A stretch of 64,000 nt of DNA from an uncultured Alphaproteobacteria bacterium. GTDB lineage: Bacteria; Pseudomonadota; Alphaproteobacteria; RF32; CAG-239. The notes beneath the pieces are model-generated. The model worked only from the letters and a program-made list of their open reading frames with translations. It was not told the origin of the DNA and did no database searches. Both the position numbers and the translations under genes were made by a program. Shown here piece after piece: positions 18,432 through 26,799 of this stretch. How positions within the stretch are numbered: position 1 is the stretch's first letter; every line of letters starts with the position of its first letter. The stretch lies in NCBI GenBank assembly GCA_944391515.1, contig CALXTW010000001.1, positions 65,378-129,377 of the forward strand, read 5' to 3'.

Positions 18432-18686
18432 TTATTTTTCTTTAATATTCAAGCTGACCTCAAGGTCATAATAATCAATCAAAGTTTCAATATCCAAGTT
18501 ATAAAGGCTTGATTGCCCTTTTTCGATTTTCTCTAAACTTTTAAGATTGATTTTGGTTTCTTTACAGACTTGTTCTGGGGTAATTTGGCGCTTTGAACGA
18601 ATAATCAAAAGCAAACTTCCCAGCACCCGCCCGATGGTTGTGCGCAAATCTTTGGCATTGATTTGCACATTTATTTTTTCAAACAT
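18432..18686 (-). CDS. small helix-turn-helix protein, XRE-like
   Basis: An 84-residue protein whose centre reads as an XRE-type helix-turn-helix: ITPEQVCKETKINLKSLEKI (about residues 35-54) followed by EKGQSSLYNLDIETLIDYY. It has no extra ligand or dimerisation domain. The ATG has a strong GAGGAG site 7 nt upstream. That site (AGCTCCTC on the plus strand at 18691-18698) is perfectly complementary to GAGGAGCT at 18750-18757, inside the structured RNA region just upstream, so translation could be controlled by pairing. Target genes are unknown. It may be a regulator of that locus. Confidence 0.65.
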   Translation of the reverse strand: MFEKINVQINAKDLRTTIGRVLGSLLLIIRSKRQITPEQVCKETKINLKSLEKIEKGQSSLYNLDIETLIDYYDLEVSLNIKEK

Positions 18687-18721
18687 TTTTAGCTCCTCAC
18701 TTTTATATGTTTTTATAAAAA

Positions 18722-18883
18722 AGCAAAACCACCTTTTAGGTAAAAGGTGGAGGAGCTGAAAAACTGTAATCAGAGACAGTCACGCTTATTCGACCAAAGG
18801 CTTATATCACGCACTCCTCCAAAGTGGAGGATTCTTTCTGACTAAGATGTTTTTCAGACACCACAACCGGTCTCCCTATTGCA
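18722..18883 (-). ncRNA. candidate structured small RNA of about 160 nt
   Basis: Between rplI and the HTH gene, the minus strand shows a complete transcription unit without an open frame: a promoter (18890-18917), structured RNA, and an intrinsic terminator (18729-18750). A 9-bp stem CTGAAAAAC/GTTTTTCAG joins 18848-18856 to 18757-18765. Inside it are a second helix TCAGA/TCTGA and a hairpin TCCTCCA/TGGAGGA with a 3-nt loop (about 18815-18831). The size and closed-rod shape would fit a 6S-like RNA, but I cannot recognise a family. It lacks the SRP RNA GGAAGGAAGCA signature and tmRNA features. The alternative is a long leader or attenuator of the HTH gene. Confidence 0.5.
18725..18750 (-). terminator. 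terminator of the candidate small RNA
   Basis: CCACCTTTTA (18729-18738) and TAAAAGGTGG (18741-18750) form a tight hairpin. Reading the minus strand, it is followed by a T-rich tract (TTTTGCTTTTTT). The stem sits 43 nt before the HTH start codon, so it could also act as an attenuator. Confidence 0.65.
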
Positions 18884-18889
18884 AGAAAC

Positions 18890-18917
18890 ATATTACTAAA
18901 ACTATTTTATTTTGCAA
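18890..18917 (-). promoter_or_regulatory. promoter of the candidate small RNA
   Basis: Minus-strand TTGCAA (18912-18917) and TAATAT (18890-18895) are separated by 16 nt. The -35 box overlaps the outer edge of the rplI terminator. Expected start of transcription is near 18883. Confidence 0.5.
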
Positions 18918-18960
18918 TTAAAAAACACCTCTGAAATTATCAGAGGTGTTTTTTAATTGC
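18914..18960 (-). terminator. terminator after rplI
   Basis: A perfect 21-bp stem (18914-18934 with 18940-18960) with a 5-nt loop. The core is CACCTCTGA/TCAGAGGTG, flanked by A6 and T6. It is symmetric and could work in both directions. It ends the rpsF-rpsR-rplI operon. Confidence 0.92.
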
Positions 18961-18979
18961 AAAAGTTTTTAGAAAACTT

Positions 18980-19468
18980 TTATTCTGCCGGAGAGTAAGC
19001 CTTTGCTTGCTTCTTAGCTTCATCTTCTGTTCTGGCAACGTTTACCAAAATAGTTTGTGAAACTTCAGGGTGCAAGTTAAGTTTTACTTCGTAAACACCC
19101 AAATCTTTAATGGTGTTTTCGAGGTAAACACAACGGCGTTCTACATCAAAACCAGAAGCTTTAATTGCAGCGGCAATGTCACGGATGGTAACAGAACCAT
19201 ACAATTGTCCGGTTTCAGCTGCTTGACGAATCAATACAGCGCTGTAACCTTTCAAAGCTTCAGCTTTAGCAGTAGCAGCATCCAACAATTGTTTGTTGTG
19301 AGCTTCTAACTCGGCTTTTTGTTTTTCAAAATAAGCAACGTTTGCTTCTGTTGCGCGCAATGCTTTGTTTTGTGGCAAAAGGTAGTTACGGGCATAACCG
19401 TTCTTTACGTTTACTTTGTCGCCCATTTTACCTAATTTATCGACATGTTCCAAAAGGATAATTTCCAT
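18980..19468 (-). CDS. rplI: 50S ribosomal protein L9
   Basis: Large-subunit protein that binds 23S rRNA and projects from the L1 stalk base. The product has the L9 N-terminal signature MEIILLEHVDKLGKMGD and VKNGYARNYLLP, a connecting helix, and the C-terminal domain ending in a lysine/alanine-rich tail. I start at ATG 19468 because AGGAG lies 7 nt before it; an in-frame ATG at 19474 is almost on top of that site. The resulting 162 residues are slightly longer than the enteric protein. It is the last gene of the rpsF-rpsR-rplI operon. Confidence 0.97.
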   Translation of the reverse strand: MEIILLEHVDKLGKMGDKVNVKNGYARNYLLPQNKALRATEANVAYFEKQKAELEAHNKQLLDAATAKAEALKGYSAVLIRQAAETGQLYGSVTIRDIAAAIKASGFDVERRCVYLENTIKDLGVYEVKLNLHPEVSQTILVNVARTEDEAKKQAKAYSPAE

Positions 19469-19483
19469 AGTCATTCTCCTTCA

Positions 19484-19711
19484 CTATTGAGCAACAAACG
19501 GCAACAAGCCGATGTAACGAGCACGTTTGATTGCCTTAGCCAATTCTCTTTGTTTCTTTGCGGAAACAGAGGTGATGCGGCTAGGAATGATTTTACCTTT
19601 TTCAGAGATGTATCTTGAAAGCAATTTTACATCTTTGTAGTCGATTTTGAGACCGTCTTCACCTGAAAACGGGCAAGCTTTTTTTCTCTTAAAGAAAACT
19701 TGTTTAGCCAT
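19484..19711 (-). CDS. rpsR: 30S ribosomal protein S18
   Basis: Small-subunit protein that forms a heterodimer with S6 on 16S rRNA. The 75-residue product has the family core [40 protein letters not shown] and YIGLLPF. GAGGAC precedes the ATG. It lies 11 nt after rpsF and 15 nt before rplI, so it is firmly operonic. Confidence 0.97.
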   Translation of the reverse strand: MAKQVFFKRKKACPFSGEDGLKIDYKDVKLLSRYISEKGKIIPSRITSVSAKKQRELAKAIKRARYIGLLPFVAQ

Positions 19712-19722
19712 TACGTCCTCTC

Positions 19723-20058
19723 CTATTCTTCAACTGAATCTTTGTCGCTGGAAGATGAAGAATCTTTACTGAATTCATCAACTTTAATCGTCATGTAACG
19801 AATAATATCTTCGTTGAAACGCATAATTCTTTCAAATTCTGCGATGGCTTTTGCCGGAGCGGCAATGTTCATTACAACGTAGTGACCTTTGCGGTTTTTC
19901 TTAATGCGATAAGCGAGATTTTTTAAACCCCAGTTATCAACGCGAACAACCTCGCCGCCTTCTTTTTTGATGACATCGCTCAAGTCAGATACGATTGAGC
20001 TTACTTGAGAGGCACCGAGATCTTGACGTGCAATCAGCACGCTTTCATAATTTGCCAT
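19723..20058 (-). CDS. rpsF: 30S ribosomal protein S6
   Basis: Small-subunit protein that pairs with S18. The 111-residue protein has [35 protein letters not shown] and [15 protein letters not shown], followed by a serine/aspartate-rich tail that is common in S6. The ATG has AAGGAG 7-8 nt upstream. First gene of its operon, behind a structured leader that may be bound by the S6:S18 dimer. Confidence 0.97.
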   Translation of the reverse strand: MANYESVLIARQDLGASQVSSIVSDLSDVIKKEGGEVVRVDNWGLKNLAYRIKKNRKGHYVVMNIAAPAKAIAEFERIMRFNEDIIRYMTIKVDEFSKDSSSSSDKDSVEE

Positions 20059-20069
20059 ATATAAATCTC

Positions 20070-20150
20070 CTTATGGATTCTCAACAAATAGCCGACCTTA
20101 TTGGTCGACCGGTTAATGTATAGCCGATATTCCAATACCGGCAAGGACGT
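20070..20150 (-). promoter_or_regulatory. rpsF leader with two hairpins, candidate S6:S18 autoregulatory element
   Basis: The roughly 90-nt leader between the rpsF promoter and ATG folds, on the minus strand, into GCCGGUAUU/AAUAUCGGC and then CCG followed by GUCGACC/GGUCGGC (7 bp with one G-U, 5-nt loop AAUAA). Many bacteria have an rpsF leader with a CCG trinucleotide beside a stem, which S6:S18 binds to shut down its own operon. The CCG and stem here fit that idea, but the match to the family structure is my inference. Confidence 0.45.
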
Positions 20151-20154
20151 CCGA

Positions 20155-20182
20155 AATATACAACAAAATCCATAAATTTCAA
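20155..20182 (-). promoter_or_regulatory. promoter of rpsF operon
   Basis: Minus-strand TTGAAA (20177-20182) and TATATT (20155-20160) with a 16-nt spacer. Transcription would start near 20148, about 90 nt before the rpsF ATG. Confidence 0.6.
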
Positions 20183-20254
20183 GCATTATTTAAATATAAA
20201 TTAATCTTTTTGAGCTAAAAATAGCTTAAATTATCACTATAAACCGGTTGTGAA

Positions 20255-20584
20255 ATGAAAAAATGTTATCTTGCCATATTCGGATTGCTCCTGCTTGGTG
20301 CTTGTATGAACCAAGTTGAAACAACTTCCATACAGCCGCAGAGGCGCTTTCGCTATGCTAATGAGGAAACAGAAATTAGTCTGTTGCAGCCCTTTACGCG
20401 TGTGATTGTCAGATGCTATTCCACCAAATATGAACCGGCTGAAACTTGCGCCCAATTCTTTGAAGAAAAAGGATATGTGCGTTTTCGTAATATTCCTTAT
20501 AAAACCGCTAATTATGACTTTTTGAAGGCAAACGGGTATCCCTCACGTCGTTGGCGTCCGGGCGAAATTACCCCGCGTTGGTAG
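20255..20584 (+). CDS. small lipoprotein of unknown function
   Basis: A 109-residue protein with a lipoprotein signal: MKKCYLAIFGLLLLGAC, with the lipobox LGAC and the acylated Cys at position 17. The mature part is rich in Arg, Tyr and Pro (RRFRYANEETE; ending GYPSRRWRPGEITPRW) and contains two further Cys. I do not recognise the family. It probably anchors in the inner or outer membrane on the periplasmic side. It has no clear ribosome site and is followed 12 nt later by comM, so the two may be co-transcribed. Confidence 0.7.
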   Translation: MKKCYLAIFGLLLLGACMNQVETTSIQPQRRFRYANEETEISLLQPFTRVIVRCYSTKYEPAETCAQFFEEKGYVRFRNIPYKTANYDFLKANGYPSRRWRPGEITPRW

Positions 20585-20596
20585 CAGGTTAAAACA

Positions 20597-22120
20597 ATGC
20601 TGGCAAGAGTTAACACAGTTGCTTTTAACGGATTGGAAGTTTTAGATGTTGATTTGCAGGTTCAAATTTCTTCAGGTTTGCCTGCATTTACAATCGTTGG
20701 TTTGCCGGACAAAGCCGTAGCTGAAAGCAAAGAAAGGGTTAGAGCTGCCCTACAATCTTTGGGGCTTTCTTTACCGGCCAAAAGAATTACCATTAACTTG
20801 GCTCCTGCCGATATGCTCAAAGAAGGTTCTCATTTTGACTTGCCGGTGGCTTTAGGGCTGTTGGCCGGTATGGGCGTTGTGCCACAAGAAGAGCTATCGG
20901 GCTATGTGGTGTTAGGAGAACTTGGTTTAGATGGCTCAATCATTTCGGTCAACGGGGTGTTGCCGGTTGCAATTCATGCCAATTCTTTAGGTAAAGGGAT
21001 TATTTGCCCTGAAGCACAAGGGGCAGAGGCTATGTGGTCTGGTATTAAAGACATTTTGGCAACCGATAATCTCTTGAACCTTATCAATCATTTCAAAGGA
21101 AAAGGTAATATTCCTTTACCAAAAATAGTGGAACAAAAGCCTGATTTCGGCACTTTGGATATGAGTGACGTAAAGGGTCAGGAAAATGCCAAAAGAGCCT
21201 TAGAAATTGCTGCGGCGGGCGGGCATAATTTGTTGATGTCAGGCCCTCCGGGAGCCGGAAAATCTATGCTTGCGGCAAGGCTGCCTTCAATTTTGCCGCC
21301 TTTAACCCCGCAAGAGGCGCTTGAAACCAGTATGATTCACTCTATTGCAGGAGAGCTCAAAGACGGCAAACTTTGCTTTAATCGTCCGTATCGTGACCCG
21401 CATCATTCGGCATCAACGCCGGCTCTGGTTGGCGGCGGACGCAAAGGAATTCCGGGCGAGATTTCTTTAGCTCACAATGGGGTTTTGTTTTTAGATGAGT
21501 TGCCGGAGTTCAACCGCTCGACTTTGGAGGCTTTACGTCAACCTCTTGAAAACGGCTATGTAACAATCTCGCGCGTTAATGCGCATACGGTTTATCCGGC
21601 CAAATTTCAGTTGATTGCCGCCATGAATCCTTGTCGGTGCGGAAATTTCGGTAATCCGGAGCTGGAATGTGCAAGAGCACCTAAATGTGCCGAAGAATAT
21701 TTGGCGAAATTATCGGGACCGTTGCTCGACCGTATTGATATTCATATTGATGTTCCGGCGGTTAGCCCTTGGGAAATGGCTGATGTGAAGAAAGGTGAAA
21801 CTTCGGCTGTTATTAGAGAAAGAGTTATTAAAGCCCGCGAAATTCAAAGACAAAGATTTATTAAACTTGATGAGCCGCAACTTACAACTAATTCTCAGCT
21901 CAGAGGGCAGCTTTTGGAAGATGTTACCAAGCTGGACAAGGATGCTGAAGAGCTGCTTATCTCTTTTGCAAATAAAAATCACCTTTCGGCTCGGGCATAT
22001 CATCGCACTTTGCGGTTAGCAAGAACAATTGCGGACTTGCAAAATAGTACAAACGTTCTTAAAATGCATATTGCCGAAGCTCTGTCTTATCGAAGAAAAC
22101 AATCGGCGAAAACACGTTAG
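20597..22120 (+). CDS. comM: YifB/ComM family AAA+ ATPase
   Basis: Magnesium-chelatase-like AAA+ protein. In naturally competent bacteria ComM is a hexameric helicase that extends branch migration of incoming DNA. The 507-residue product has the N-terminal ChlI domain (ARVNTVAFNGLEVLDVDLQV), Walker A GPPGAGKS near residue 220, Walker B LFLDELPEF, and the C-terminal cysteine cluster region NPCRCGNFGNPELEC with LSGPLLDRIDIHIDVP. Length is normal. In the alphaproteobacteria its role is not tied to competence here, as no other competence gene is in view. Confidence 0.93.
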   Translation: MLARVNTVAFNGLEVLDVDLQVQISSGLPAFTIVGLPDKAVAESKERVRAALQSLGLSLPAKRITINLAPADMLKEGSHFDLPVALGLLAGMGVVPQEELSGYVVLGELGLDGSIISVNGVLPVAIHANSLGKGIICPEAQGAEAMWSGIKDILATDNLLNLINHFKGKGNIPLPKIVEQKPDFGTLDMSDVKGQENAKRALEIAAAGGHNLLMSGPPGAGKSMLAARLPSILPPLTPQEALETSMIHSIAGELKDGKLCFNRPYRDPHHSASTPALVGGGRKGIPGEISLAHNGVLFLDELPEFNRSTLEALRQPLENGYVTISRVNAHTVYPAKFQLIAAMNPCRCGNFGNPELECARAPKCAEEYLAKLSGPLLDRIDIHIDVPAVSPWEMADVKKGETSAVIRERVIKAREIQRQRFIKLDEPQLTTNSQLRGQLLEDVTKLDKDAEELLISFANKNHLSARAYHRTLRLARTIADLQNSTNVLKMHIAEALSYRRKQSAKTR

Positions 22121-22132
22121 GAGCCATAGTTA

Positions 22133-24841
22133 ATGAAAATTATAAAATCTGCGCTAGTGATAACTTTTATAACCTTGATTGCCATGAGTGTCGGAAATCC
22201 GGCATATTCAAGCGATACTGGCGAAGTAAAAATAATCAGTCGGCAGATTGATAGAAATCTTGAACGTGCTTATGGTGAGACAGAAGCCAGACGGGCAACT
22301 TTTAAAAATAATTTTAAACCAAATCCGAAAAAATCAAATCGTAAATTTTCAGGTCCGATATTTGGTGATAATGATTGTACCAGACGCTCTTGCGGAGGGG
22401 CTATGTTTGGGCCACAGACCTGTAAAAAAGTTGAAATCCCTTGTGAAGATTGCGGGGAGGCTCCCAAACCGGTTAAACCTCGTCCGAATATCAAAAATTA
22501 TGTAACCCTGGAAGAAGATATTTTTGAAGGTATTCATCATCGTTGCGGTGATTTTGCTCCTTTGCAATTGGAGTGGGTCGATTTTCGTATTAAAAAAGGT
22601 CGTGATATAGGGTATTCTCGCAATTTGGGTAATTACAGATTTCGGATTTTTGGCTGCCGGCGCGACCAAAAACATGCCATTTTAAATGAAGGGCGGATTA
22701 TGCAAAAAGATATGCAGTTTATCCGCATTTTTGAGGACAAAGTTAAAGACTGCTATAATATTGTGAAAATTCCGAATGATTTGTGTTTGGATAATACAAA
22801 TAAACCTTTGCCGGAATATGTCTTAACCGCAGAAATTACCGACTATTTTATGAATTTGTGCGATGAATATGATTGGAATGATGCAAAAAAAGAAAATTTG
22901 CGTACCGGTTCGGCTCAAATGACCATTACATGGCGTTTGATGGATTTGAGCAAATCAAATGTGTTATGGAAAGGTACTTCTGAGGGATATTCCGAAGTGA
23001 AAGACGGCGAATATAATGCCGAAATGATTTTGATTGAACGTGCCTTTGCCGATGCTGTTGATAATTTGCGTCAATTACCTGGTTTTGAGGCTCAGTTGGC
23101 GGTTCGCCAAAATCCTGATGATTTGGCTGAACAAAAACAAGCCCTTATTGCAATGGAAAGACTTAATGACCCAATTAAGTGCCAATATAAGCCAGAGCTT
23201 GAAAAAGCGCAAACAGTATGTCCTTTAACAGCCGAAGCTGAAGTTGAGGAAAAAGGCGGCGTTATTTCTGACGGAAAGGCTTGTCCTGCTGGCACAAATC
23301 CTGAATTATTGGCGTTCTGTCCGGCGGATAATCCAAACTGTAATGGTAGTTTGGAAGAATTAACTCTTACTCAAGCAGAAACTCCTCAAGACCAAACTTT
23401 GGTTGTTGAAAGTGTTGATGCTAACTCTGTCGATGAAGACGGAAATGCTGTTGATATGGGTGGCGGAGCATTCAATCAGGGTGATTTTGCTCAACAAGCT
23501 GGTAACGCAGAAGAAGCTAGCGGCGTTGTTGATATGGGCGGTGGTTTGAGTGAACGTGAAGCTGAAATTGCCGAAGCTGCTGCAAAAGCAAAAGAAAGAA
23601 CCGTTCAGTATGAGGTGGCTGAAAATACTCAAGATTTCTGCCCGTTGGATGAAGATGGTAATCCTCAATGCGGAGATGAAGTTGCTGTTGCCGAGGCTCC
23701 GGTTACACCTCCGATAGAATTTGTCGAAGAGGAATTTAACCAAGCAGATATGTTTATTGAAGGTGAAGATGCTGAAGAAGGTGTTTGGGTCGATGTTCCT
23801 TGCGATCAATTGTCCCCAGATGATCCGGATTATTGTGAGCCATCATTATTTGCTTTCTTACATGAGAAAGATTTGAGTTGTGAGCCATCTATCTTTGATA
23901 AGATGTTTGGAACTACGCCATCTTGTGAGTTGGAAACTGAACAGTTTATTGAAACCTCAGATTTTGTTGAAGAAAGCTGTGATGCAGAATCTTGCGGAAT
24001 TCAAGAAATTGAAGAAAGCTCAGGTTTTGTTGATATGAGCGGTGAGGCTACGACTGATGGTCAATCTTGGACAACATTAGAAGTGGCTCCGGAAGAAACA
24101 CAAGATATGTTGGAGAGAAATCAACTCTGCATTATCAATCGGGGACCTTATGATAAACTCACTCCTGAGAATATTTATAAAGTTCGTGCCTCGGTAGTCG
24201 GTGTTACTAATGCCAATGGTGTTAAAGGTGCTGGATTGCTTATTTCTGACCAATTTATCTTAACCTCAGCGGATTTGGTGGTTAAAGATAATAACCGCTA
24301 CACCATTAAGACGATTAACGGCGTTGAGATGAGTGGTCGTGCCGTTCGCGCTAATATCAAAAAGAACACTGCTCTCATCTTGTTAGACGAGAAGACCAAG
24401 TTTACGCCTTTGTCTTTGAACTTGGAGTTACCGACAGTCGGTCAAGGCGGTTTCATGGCCTTGGGCTTGTTTGAAGATGAAGAAGGCGGCGAAGGATATC
24501 TTGATAACAAAGGTAAAGTCAGCGGCTATCGCTACTCCGATGAAAAAGGAACCGAAGTTATTGTTGATACCTTTGTTCAACAAGTTACAATCGGTAGTGT
24601 ATTGATTGATAAGAACGGAACAATTGTCGGTTTGTCTCATATTGCTAAAAAGCAAAGTGATGATTCTGATTTGTTCTTGCCAATTAGCACGGCTATTAAT
24701 TCCGTTGGTTTGGATATTTGCGGACAGCTTGCAAAAGCCCCCAAAGTGCCGATGGCGGTAATTAAACCGGTATCAACGGCGATTGATAGTTTTACCGGTT
24801 CTAAAGAACCAAAACCGATGGATGCTAAAGGTCGTAAGTAA
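22133..24841 (+). CDS. large secreted protein with a catalytically dead trypsin-like domain
   Basis: A 902-residue exported protein. Residues 1-27 are a signal peptide (cleavage likely after NPAYS). Then comes a Cys/Pro-rich stretch (about 80-115), a globular region (about 120-320) that ends in a segment like the CsgG/lipoprotein-type fold (LWKGTSEGY, then an alanine-rich helix), an acidic, Cys-containing low-complexity linker (about 320-660) with VDMGGG repeated and a related VDMSGE, and a C-terminal trypsin/DegP-like domain (about 665-870). In that domain the His, Asp and Ser positions read D714 (LTSAD), N745 (KNTALI) and I820 (VTIGSVLI), so it cannot be a serine protease. GGAG precedes the ATG. 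Lies 12 nt after comM. Function unknown; a binding or scaffold role outside the inner membrane is plausible. Confidence 0.75.
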   Translation: MKIIKSALVITFITLIAMSVGNPAYSSDTGEVKIISRQIDRNLERAYGETEARRATFKNNFKPNPKKSNRKFSGPIFGDNDCTRRSCGGAMFGPQTCKKVEIPCEDCGEAPKPVKPRPNIKNYVTLEEDIFEGIHHRCGDFAPLQLEWVDFRIKKGRDIGYSRNLGNYRFRIFGCRRDQKHAILNEGRIMQKDMQFIRIFEDKVKDCYNIVKIPNDLCLDNTNKPLPEYVLTAEITDYFMNLCDEYDWNDAKKENLRTGSAQMTITWRLMDLSKSNVLWKGTSEGYSEVKDGEYNAEMILIERAFADAVDNLRQLPGFEAQLAVRQNPDDLAEQKQALIAMERLNDPIKCQYKPELEKAQTVCPLTAEAEVEEKGGVISDGKACPAGTNPELLAFCPADNPNCNGSLEELTLTQAETPQDQTLVVESVDANSVDEDGNAVDMGGGAFNQGDFAQQAGNAEEASGVVDMGGGLSEREAEIAEAAAKAKERTVQYEVAENTQDFCPLDEDGNPQCGDEVAVAEAPVTPPIEFVEEEFNQADMFIEGEDAEEGVWVDVPCDQLSPDDPDYCEPSLFAFLHEKDLSCEPSIFDKMFGTTPSCELETEQFIETSDFVEESCDAESCGIQEIEESSGFVDMSGEATTDGQSWTTLEVAPEETQDMLERNQLCIINRGPYDKLTPENIYKVRASVVGVTNANGVKGAGLLISDQFILTSADLVVKDNNRYTIKTINGVEMSGRAVRANIKKNTALILLDEKTKFTPLSLNLELPTVGQGGFMALGLFEDEEGGEGYLDNKGKVSGYRYSDEKGTEVIVDTFVQQVTIGSVLIDKNGTIVGLSHIAKKQSDDSDLFLPISTAINSVGLDICGQLAKAPKVPMAVIKPVSTAIDSFTGSKEPKPMDAKGRK

Positions 24842-24847
24842 AATAAT

Positions 24848-24875
24848 GCCCCTGCTAAAAAGCGGGGGCTATTTT
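24848..24875 (+). terminator. terminator after the 902-residue protein
   Basis: GCCCCTGC (24848-24855) pairs with GCGGGGGC (24862-24869) with one T-G wobble and a 6-nt loop, followed by a T-rich run. It separates the comM unit from hslV. Confidence 0.8.
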
Positions 24876-24959
24876 TATGATTAAAGCTAAATTAGACTTG
24901 CAAAAGTGAAGAGTTTTACCTAAATATTATAAGAAATAAAAATATCAAAGGGAAAATAA

Positions 24960-25484
24960 ATGACCACAATATTATGCGTTCGTAAGGGCAATGAAGTTGT
25001 TATGGCCGGAGACGGGCAGGCAACTTTAGGCGAAGCCGTCGTTTTTAAGTCAAAATCGGTTAAAGTGCGTCGTATCGGTAATGGTAATATCATTGCCGGA
25101 TTTGCAGGTGCGGCCGCAGACGGAATAACTCTTATTGAACGATTGGAAGAAAAACTTGAAAAGCATGCCAATCAGCTCAAAAGAGCGGCCGTCGAGCTGG
25201 CTAAAGATTGGCGGATGGATAAATATTTGCGCCAGTTGCAGGCATATATGATTGTGGCGGATAAAGATGTTTCTTTGGTGATTTCCGGCACCGGTGAGGT
25301 GATGGAGCCCGATGATGGTATTATCGGTATCGGCAGCGGCGGAAATTATGCCATGGCGGCGGCTAAGGCTTTGTATGATGTGGAAGGCTTGAGCCTTGAA
25401 GAAATTGCCCGTAAAGCCTTAAAAATTGCCGGTGATATTGATATTTACACCAATCATAATGTTATTGTAGAAAAGGTAAACTAA
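24960..25484 (+). CDS. hslV: ATP-dependent protease peptidase subunit HslV
   Basis: Proteasome-like threonine peptidase that works with HslU. The 174-residue product starts [24 protein letters not shown], so Thr2 becomes the catalytic N-terminal Thr after Met removal, without the short propeptide seen in some relatives. The motif [16 protein letters not shown] and the [15 protein letters not shown] ending are typical. AAGGGA lies at good spacing before the ATG. It is followed after 1 nt by hslU. Confidence 0.96.
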   Translation: MTTILCVRKGNEVVMAGDGQATLGEAVVFKSKSVKVRRIGNGNIIAGFAGAAADGITLIERLEEKLEKHANQLKRAAVELAKDWRMDKYLRQLQAYMIVADKDVSLVISGTGEVMEPDDGIIGIGSGGNYAMAAAKALYDVEGLSLEEIARKALKIAGDIDIYTNHNVIVEKVN

Positions 25485-25485
25485 A

Positions 25486-26796
25486 ATGGCTGTATTTTCT
25501 CCGCGCGAGATTGTCTCGGAATTGGATCGTTTTATTGTTGGGCAGACCGAAGCTAAAAAAGCGGTGGCAATTGCTTTGCGCAACCGTTGGCGTCGTATGC
25601 AGTTGCCCGATAGGCTTAAAGAAGAAATCGTGCCGAAAAATATTTTAATGGTCGGACCGACCGGTGTCGGTAAAACCGAAATTTCTCGCCGGTTGGCAAA
25701 ACTGGCTAAGGCGCCTTTTATTAAGGTTGAGGCAACCAAATTTACCGAAATCGGCTATGTCGGAAGAGATGTGGAATCGATTATTCGCGATTTAGTGGAA
25801 AATGCCATTCACACCACAAAAGAAGAAATGCGCAAAAGTGTGGCTGCTAAGGCTGAAATTGCGGCCGAAGAACGCGTTTTGGAGGCTTTGGTCGGGGTTA
25901 ATGCCGGGGATGATACCAAGCAAAAATTCCGCAAACTGTTGCGTGAAAATCAACTCAACGATAAAGAAATTGAAATCAGCGTGTTGGATAACGGCAGTAC
26001 ATCCATGCCGACGATTGATATTCCGGGAATGCCGGGCGCACAAATGGGTATGATTAGTTTGGGCGATTTGCTCGGTAAGCCTTTTGGCGATAAATACAAG
26101 ACCAAGAAAATGACGGTCGGTGATGCCTATAAGGTATTGATGGATGAGGAAAGCGACAAGCTCTTGGATAATGACGCCATTACGCGCGAGGCCATCAAAG
26201 CAGTTGAAAATGACGGTATCGTCTTTATTGATGAGATTGATAAAATTGCCGGAAAAGATGACCGCAGAGGGTCGGATATTTCTCGTGAGGGTGTACAAAG
26301 AGACTTATTGCCTTTGATAGAAGGAACAACCGTTGCCACCAAATACGGTATGGTAAAGACCGACCATATTTTGTTTATTTGTTCCGGCGCATTTCATCTT
26401 TCAAAACCTGCCGATTTATTGCCTGAATTGCAAGGGCGTTTGCCAATTAGAGTTGAGTTGAAAGCCTTAAGCAGAGAAGATTTTGTAAAAATCTTAACCG
26501 AGCCGGAAGCAAACCTGATTGAGCAATATGAGGCTTTGCTCAAAACCGAGAATTTTGATTTGGAATTTACACCAGAAGCAATCGAAAAAATTGCCGATAT
26601 GGCGGTGATTATCAATGAAAATGTTGAAAATATCGGTGCCAGACGGCTGCATACGGTTTTGGAGATTTTGTTGGAGGACATCAGCTTTAGTGCCTCTGAC
26701 AGAAGTGGTGAAAAAGTTGTTATTACGCCGGAAATGGTGGAAGAAAAACTCTCCAAATATACCCAAGCCGGAGATTTGTCGAAGTTTATTCTCTAA
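25486..26796 (+). CDS. hslU: ATP-dependent protease ATPase subunit HslU
   Basis: AAA+ unfoldase that feeds substrates to HslV. The 436-residue protein has the start [16 protein letters not shown], Walker A GPTGVGKT, the intermediate I-domain (about residues 110-230, with a Gly/Met-rich stretch [13 protein letters not shown]), Walker [10 protein letters not shown], the sensor region [25 protein letters not shown], and the C-terminal tail ending SKFIL, which docks into HslV. Starts 1 nt after hslV; the ribosome site lies within the end of hslV. Confidence 0.97.
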   Translation: MAVFSPREIVSELDRFIVGQTEAKKAVAIALRNRWRRMQLPDRLKEEIVPKNILMVGPTGVGKTEISRRLAKLAKAPFIKVEATKFTEIGYVGRDVESIIRDLVENAIHTTKEEMRKSVAAKAEIAAEERVLEALVGVNAGDDTKQKFRKLLRENQLNDKEIEISVLDNGSTSMPTIDIPGMPGAQMGMISLGDLLGKPFGDKYKTKKMTVGDAYKVLMDEESDKLLDNDAITREAIKAVENDGIVFIDEIDKIAGKDDRRGSDISREGVQRDLLPLIEGTTVATKYGMVKTDHILFICSGAFHLSKPADLLPELQGRLPIRVELKALSREDFVKILTEPEANLIEQYEALLKTENFDLEFTPEAIEKIADMAVIINENVENIGARRLHTVLEILLEDISFSASDRSGEKVVITPEMVEEKLSKYTQAGDLSKFIL

Positions 26797-26799
26797 AAG

